From Paenibacillaceae bacterium (GTDB lineage Bacteria > Bacillota > Clostridia > Lachnospirales > Lachnospiraceae), in the NCBI GenBank assembly GCA_015057705.1, contig SVDU01000014.1:62001-126000 (forward strand): a stretch of 64,000 bases of DNA, written 5' to 3'. This document shows positions 60,517 through 64,000 of this stretch, piece by piece (the first letter of the stretch is position 1; each line of letters opens with the position of its first letter). The position numbers were made by a program, and so were the translations under genes. The notes under the pieces were generated by a model. That model was not told the DNA's origin. It searched no databases and saw only the letters and a program-made list of their open reading frames with translations.

Positions 60517-60566
60517 AAAAGAGGGGCTGACGTAAAATGCATGGAACATTTTACATCAGCCTCTTA
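60517..60566 (-). terminator. Terminator between response regulator and sensor kinase
   Basis: On the minus strand AAGAGGCTGATGTAAAATG (60547-60565) pairs with CATTTTACGTCAGCCCCTCTT (60519-60539), with two unpaired bases and one wobble, followed by TTAATC. The two partner genes are therefore at least partly uncoupled in transcription. Confidence 0.72.
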
Positions 60567-60578
60567 TTATATAAAAAA

Positions 60579-61289
60579 CTACCGTTTTACTTCGAATTTA
60601 TATCCGATTCCCCACACCGTGGAGAGTGACCAGCCGGAATGATCCTTTATCTTTTCCCTCAGACGCTTAATATGAACGTCCACGGTTCTGGTGTCGCCGA
60701 TATACTCATACCCCCAGATATGGTCCAAAAGCTGTTCTCTTGTAAATACCTGGTTGGGAGAGGAGGCAAGGAAGTAAAGAAGCTCAAGCTCCTTTGGCGG
60801 CATTTCAATGGAATGTCCCATATAAATGACGGAGTAATTGGTTAAATTGACAATCAGATCCGGATATTCCACATAGTCGCCCTGCTGGTCAGTGTGGGAA
60901 GCTGCAGCAGCAGGAGAGGTCTGATAGCGCCGTAAGACTGCCTTAACCCGTGCCACAAGCTCTTTGGAATCAAAAGGTTTAATCATATAATCATCAGCGC
61001 CAAGCTCCAGACCCAGGACTTTGTCAAAGACCTCGCCTTTTGCTGACAGCATGATAATGGGCACCTGGGATCCGGAGCGAAGCTCTCTGCAGACCTGATA
61101 GCCGTCCATTCCCGGAAGCATTAAATCCAGCAGAACCAGATTGGGTTTGAATTCAGGAAAAACCCGAAGCGCTTCCTCTCCGTCGCCCACGATTTCTGTT
61201 TCATAGCATTCCTTCAAAAGATATAGGGAAATGAGTTCTGCAATATTGCTGTCATCGTCCACAATTAAAATCCGCTGTTTTTCTGCCAT
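60579..61289 (-). CDS. OmpR/PhoB-family response regulator
   Basis: 236 residues. The receiver domain (about 5-118) has ILIVDDDSNIAELI, LVLLDLMLPGMDGYQVC with the phospho-accepting aspartate near 54, and the lysine in YMIKPF. The OmpR winged helix (about 138-233) contains MPPKELELLYFLASSPNQVFTREQLLDHIWG and TVDVHIKRLREKI. It follows mutS2 by 22 bases in the same direction. The sensor kinase downstream is its likely partner. Confidence 0.94.
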   Translation of the reverse strand: MAEKQRILIVDDDSNIAELISLYLLKECYETEIVGDGEEALRVFPEFKPNLVLLDLMLPGMDGYQVCRELRSGSQVPIIMLSAKGEVFDKVLGLELGADDYMIKPFDSKELVARVKAVLRRYQTSPAAAASHTDQQGDYVEYPDLIVNLTNYSVIYMGHSIEMPPKELELLYFLASSPNQVFTREQLLDHIWGYEYIGDTRTVDVHIKRLREKIKDHSGWSLSTVWGIGYKFEVKR

Positions 61290-61311
61290 AATGGATCCCC
61301 CGTTCTAATAT

Positions 61312-63702
61312 TTATTTAAATGAGACAATGGTCACTCCGGAATCACCTTCACCGAAGACGCCAAGCCGGAATTCTTTTACATATTTTAATCTCTTTAAAT
61401 GCTTATGCACTGCATTCTTTAAAGCACCTGTACCACGTCCGTGGACTACCCGCACCTGAGGTAGATGAGCAAGATAAGCGTCGTCTAAATATTTGTCCAG
61501 CTGAGGGATTGCCTCATCTGTGGTCATGCCGATTAGATTAATTTCAGGTGAAATGGAGAAGGACTTGGACATACGGGTTGAACTGCTTCCGCTTCCTGCC
61601 TTTTTTGCCCGGTTTTCTGACGGTGCAGAAACCGAATCATCATAAAGGAGCTCTAAGTCGGATATGTTAACCAGTGACCGCAAAATCCCCATCTGAACAT
61701 ATAAATCCCCTTTGGCATTGGGAAGGGAGTTTACAGTTCCGTTCAAGTTCATGCTTAAAACCTTTACGCCGTCTCCCAGCTTCAGTTTTTTCGGATCAAT
61801 TCCATTTTTCGGATTCTTCTGTTCTCTCTTTAAAGACAGGGAAGAGTCCACAACCTGAAGCTTGTTTCTTAGCCGGCTTCGCTCTGCTTCCAGTTCTTTG
61901 CTCACACCGGATTCACTGGCCAGCTTATTGATCTGACGTATGGTAGAATCTGCTGTATCCTTGGCATCCCGTAAGATTCTTTGTGCCTCTTCTCTTGCGT
62001 CTTTTATCATCTTATCCCGGCGCTCGTCAAGCCGTTCCTCTTTCTGAGTCAGGCGGGTTTTCAGCTGTTCCACTTCCAGCTTATAAGAGGCAATCTGGAT
62101 TCTCTCTTTTTCAATGGTAACCCTGTTTTCTTCCAGATGCGTCAGAAGATCCTCAAAGGTTTCATCCTTTGCTTCCAGATGGTTTTTAGCCTCATCGATA
62201 ATATAGTCCGGAAGTCCCAGCTTCTTTGAGATGGCAAAGGCATTACTTTTTCCTGGAACGCCGATGAGTATCCGATAGGTGGGCTGCAGTGTCTCCACAT
62301 TGAATTCGCAGCAGGCATTCTCCACACCTGGCGTAGTAAGCGCGAAGACCTTTAATTCACTGTAATGAGTGGTTGCCATAGTGCGGCATTTCATATTGTG
62401 AAGGAAAGAAAGGATGGAGATTGCCAGGGCAGCTCCTTCCGTTGGATCTGTACCCGCTCCAAGCTCATCAAATAAGCAGAGAGAGTTGCTGTCTGCCTGA
62501 TTTAAAATCTGCACAATGTTTGTCATATGAGACGAAAAGGTACTAAGGCTCTGCTCAATACTCTGTTCATCACCGATGTCAGCAAACACTTCGTCAAATA
62601 CGGATAGCTCAGAACCGTCAAATGCCGGAATATGAAGGCCGGACTGCCCCATCAGGGTAAACAGACCTACTGTTTTTAATGACACTGTTTTACCGCCGGT
62701 ATTTGGACCTGTAACAATTAAAAGATCAAATGTTTTTCCTAAATGGATGTTGATAGGAACAACCTTTTTCGGGTCCAGCAGGGGATGACGACCATCTTTA
62801 ATATGAATTTCATGTTTGGTGTTAAAAATTGGCTCACTGGCGTTGTAGTGTTTGGCCAGCGCTGCTTTGGCGAAGATAAAATCCAGTCTGGTAAGAGTAT
62901 GGAAGTTAGTCTCCAGCTCTTCTAAATAAGGTGCCAGCTGGTTGCTTAAATCTGCCAGAATCATCTCGATTTCTTTTTGTTCCTGGATCTCCAGAGCTCT
63001 TAAATCGTTATTCAGCTTTACGATTGCCATAGGCTCAATAAATAAAGTGGAGCCGGTAGAGGACTGGTCATGTACCATTCCGGTTACCTGGGATTTGTGC
63101 TCCGCTTTTACCGGGAGACAGTATCTTCCATCCCGCATGGTAATAACGGCATCCTGTAAATAAGAACGGTTGGAATTTAAAATGGAGTTCATCTGTGTGT
63201 GAATCTTATCATTAATAGAACGCATGGAACGTCTGACATGGTGAAGGCCGGGACTGGCATCATCACTGACCTCTTCCTCAGAAATGATACAGCGCTTGAT
63301 CTCGTTGTTAATCGGAGTCAAAGGCTCCAGAATGCGGAAAAATTCTTCTAGTGAATCTTCGGAAATCTCCTGATCCTCATGGCGGCCGTATGCCTTTGCT
63401 TTTGCGGAAGCGGTAAGAAGGGAGCTGATGGATAAAATCTCAATGATTCCAAGAGAACTTCCTACCTCCAGACGTTTTAAGGATGCCCGGATATCTTTAA
63501 CACCCCCAAATGAAATTCCGCCTTTTTGCCGGACTCTTGTGACTGCATCGGTGGTTTCCCTTAAGGAAGTGGTTATTTCCTCATAATCGGTGGAAGGTAC
63601 CAGTCTGCGGCACAGTTCTTTTCCGGATTCACAGGATGCATATTCGGTGAGCTGTTCAATTATTTTATAGTATTCTAAAGTTTTCAGTGCTTTTTGATTC
63701 AT
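61312..63702 (-). CDS. mutS2: Endonuclease MutS2 / ribosome-rescue ATPase
   Basis: 796 residues, full length for MutS2. The core and clamp regions (about 1-310) lack the mismatch-recognition domain of MutS. The ATPase has GPNTGGKTVSLKTVG (about 333-347) and LFDELGAGTDPTEGAAL. A long coiled coil (about 510-620) and a KOW-like stretch follow. The Smr domain (about 722-796) ends it, with VRVVHGRGTGALKNAVHKHL as the nuclease signature. MutS2 suppresses recombination and in Bacillus also splits collided ribosomes. The ATG is preceded by only a weak ribosome site. Confidence 0.95.
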   Translation of the reverse strand: MNQKALKTLEYYKIIEQLTEYASCESGKELCRRLVPSTDYEEITTSLRETTDAVTRVRQKGGISFGGVKDIRASLKRLEVGSSLGIIEILSISSLLTASAKAKAYGRHEDQEISEDSLEEFFRILEPLTPINNEIKRCIISEEEVSDDASPGLHHVRRSMRSINDKIHTQMNSILNSNRSYLQDAVITMRDGRYCLPVKAEHKSQVTGMVHDQSSTGSTLFIEPMAIVKLNNDLRALEIQEQKEIEMILADLSNQLAPYLEELETNFHTLTRLDFIFAKAALAKHYNASEPIFNTKHEIHIKDGRHPLLDPKKVVPINIHLGKTFDLLIVTGPNTGGKTVSLKTVGLFTLMGQSGLHIPAFDGSELSVFDEVFADIGDEQSIEQSLSTFSSHMTNIVQILNQADSNSLCLFDELGAGTDPTEGAALAISILSFLHNMKCRTMATTHYSELKVFALTTPGVENACCEFNVETLQPTYRILIGVPGKSNAFAISKKLGLPDYIIDEAKNHLEAKDETFEDLLTHLEENRVTIEKERIQIASYKLEVEQLKTRLTQKEERLDERRDKMIKDAREEAQRILRDAKDTADSTIRQINKLASESGVSKELEAERSRLRNKLQVVDSSLSLKREQKNPKNGIDPKKLKLGDGVKVLSMNLNGTVNSLPNAKGDLYVQMGILRSLVNISDLELLYDDSVSAPSENRAKKAGSGSSSTRMSKSFSISPEINLIGMTTDEAIPQLDKYLDDAYLAHLPQVRVVHGRGTGALKNAVHKHLKRLKYVKEFRLGVFGEGDSGVTIVSFK

Positions 63703-63866
63703 AAGTTTATACCTTAATTATTCTGCTTTCTTTCTGGATATTTAACCGGCGTGAGAACCGGCTCTTGAATAATGGGATCGGTTACAGTATAGCATAGGAG
63801 GGACAAAAACTGCAATCCTCAGGTGATTGTTTTTCCTTGTTATTATGGTTGTTTCATATGTTTTTC

Positions 63867-63895
63867 TTGCATAAAACGGGGAAGAACCTTATAAT
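63867..63895 (+). promoter_or_regulatory. Promoter of the gene entering the right edge
   Basis: TTGCAT (63867-63872) and consensus TATAAT (63890-63895) with exactly 17 bases between, about 33 bases before the start codon. Confidence 0.75.
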
Positions 63896-63927
63896 AGTAC
63901 TTAGGTCTTCTGAAAAGGAGGGTAAGT

Positions 63928-64000
63928 ATGCCGGAAAATAACGGGCCAGACGATAGAAAGGCGGAGCCACGCCGTTTTATCAATGAAAAGATTGTAAAAC
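63928..64000 (+). CDS. Start of a gene running off the window (possibly S1C-type serine protease)
   Basis: An ATG at 63928 follows AAAAGGAGGG at a normal distance and opens MPENNGPDDRKAEPRRFINEKIVK, still open at the right edge. The hydrophilic, arginine-containing start ending in FINEKIVK resembles the cytoplasmic leader of membrane-anchored HtrA-like proteases in Lachnospiraceae. Twenty-four residues are too few to be sure. Confidence 0.6.
   Translation, partial: MPENNGPDDRKAEPRRFINEKIVK

Noticed and set aside
1..64000. CRISPR arrays, tRNA or rRNA genes, prophage or transposase genes
   Set aside because: No regularly spaced repeats, cloverleaf sequences, rRNA signatures or transposase motifs were noticed by eye on either strand.

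Overview
The window looks like chromosome from an anaerobic, spore-forming, low-to-mid G+C Clostridia, most likely the Lachnospiraceae (Lacrimispora / Clostridium sphenoides type). The evidence is a gdpP-rplI-dnaB block, mecA, cwlD, mutS2, Fe-S serine dehydratase, pyruvate formate-lyase, a Sua5-to-trmL housekeeping run, strong AGGAGG ribosome sites and several TTG/GTG starts. This placement is inferred from gene content; no rRNA or tRNA gene is present to confirm it.

Layout. 1-4500: gdpP, rplI, dnaB and a MerR-like regulator, with an extraordinary 74-bp perfect palindrome behind dnaB. 4560-9500: minus-strand fermentation block, with a glutamine-amidotransferase-like hydrolase, a 2[4Fe-4S] ferredoxin and a pyruvate formate-lyase operon. 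The lyase is split into a catalytic core lacking its glycyl-radical domain, a degenerate radical-domain-like protein, a stand-alone radical domain carrying RVSGYA, and the activase pflA. A DUF1858 redox protein diverges from it. 9530-18300: alpha-galactoside locus with two AraC regulators, GH4 and GH36 alpha-galactosidases and a CUT1 importer without its own ATPase. 18460-22130: YheO-type regulator, cation symporter and sdaAB/sdaAA. 22300-25850: MarR-MATE pair, alpha/beta hydrolase and mecA.

26160-34160: glyoxalase-like protein, a decayed ATC-hydrolase-type gene, then a cell-envelope cluster (Ser/Thr kinase fused to a degenerate ParA/CpaE-like domain, a paralogue of that domain, a small protein, a GH18 protein, a metallophosphoesterase lipoprotein and CwlD). 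34220-38070: an unknown coiled-coil protein, an AgrC/AgrA-like two-component pair without agrB/agrD, and asnA. 38240-47385: a plus-strand run (Sua5, dCMP deaminase, radical SAM, endonuclease III, exonuclease, a 37-residue membrane protein, VanW protein, AIR-synthase-like protein, Lrp, aminotransferase, TrmL). 47630-51510: ferric-siderophore ABC importer. 52000-57090: ChvE/GguAB-type sugar importer with a GntR-LacI hybrid regulator. 57530-58340: a PhoH gene broken by an internal deletion. 58516-64000: BlaI-type repressor, sensor kinase and OmpR-type regulator, mutS2, and the start of another gene.

The strongest candidates for something new are the split pyruvate formate-lyase with its extra pseudo-radical-domain protein; the pair of ParA-like domains that lost the Walker lysine next to a kinase; an operator (GTTAGT-N4-ACTAAC) shared by the siderophore operon and the glyoxalase-like gene; and the nested palindromes after dnaB.
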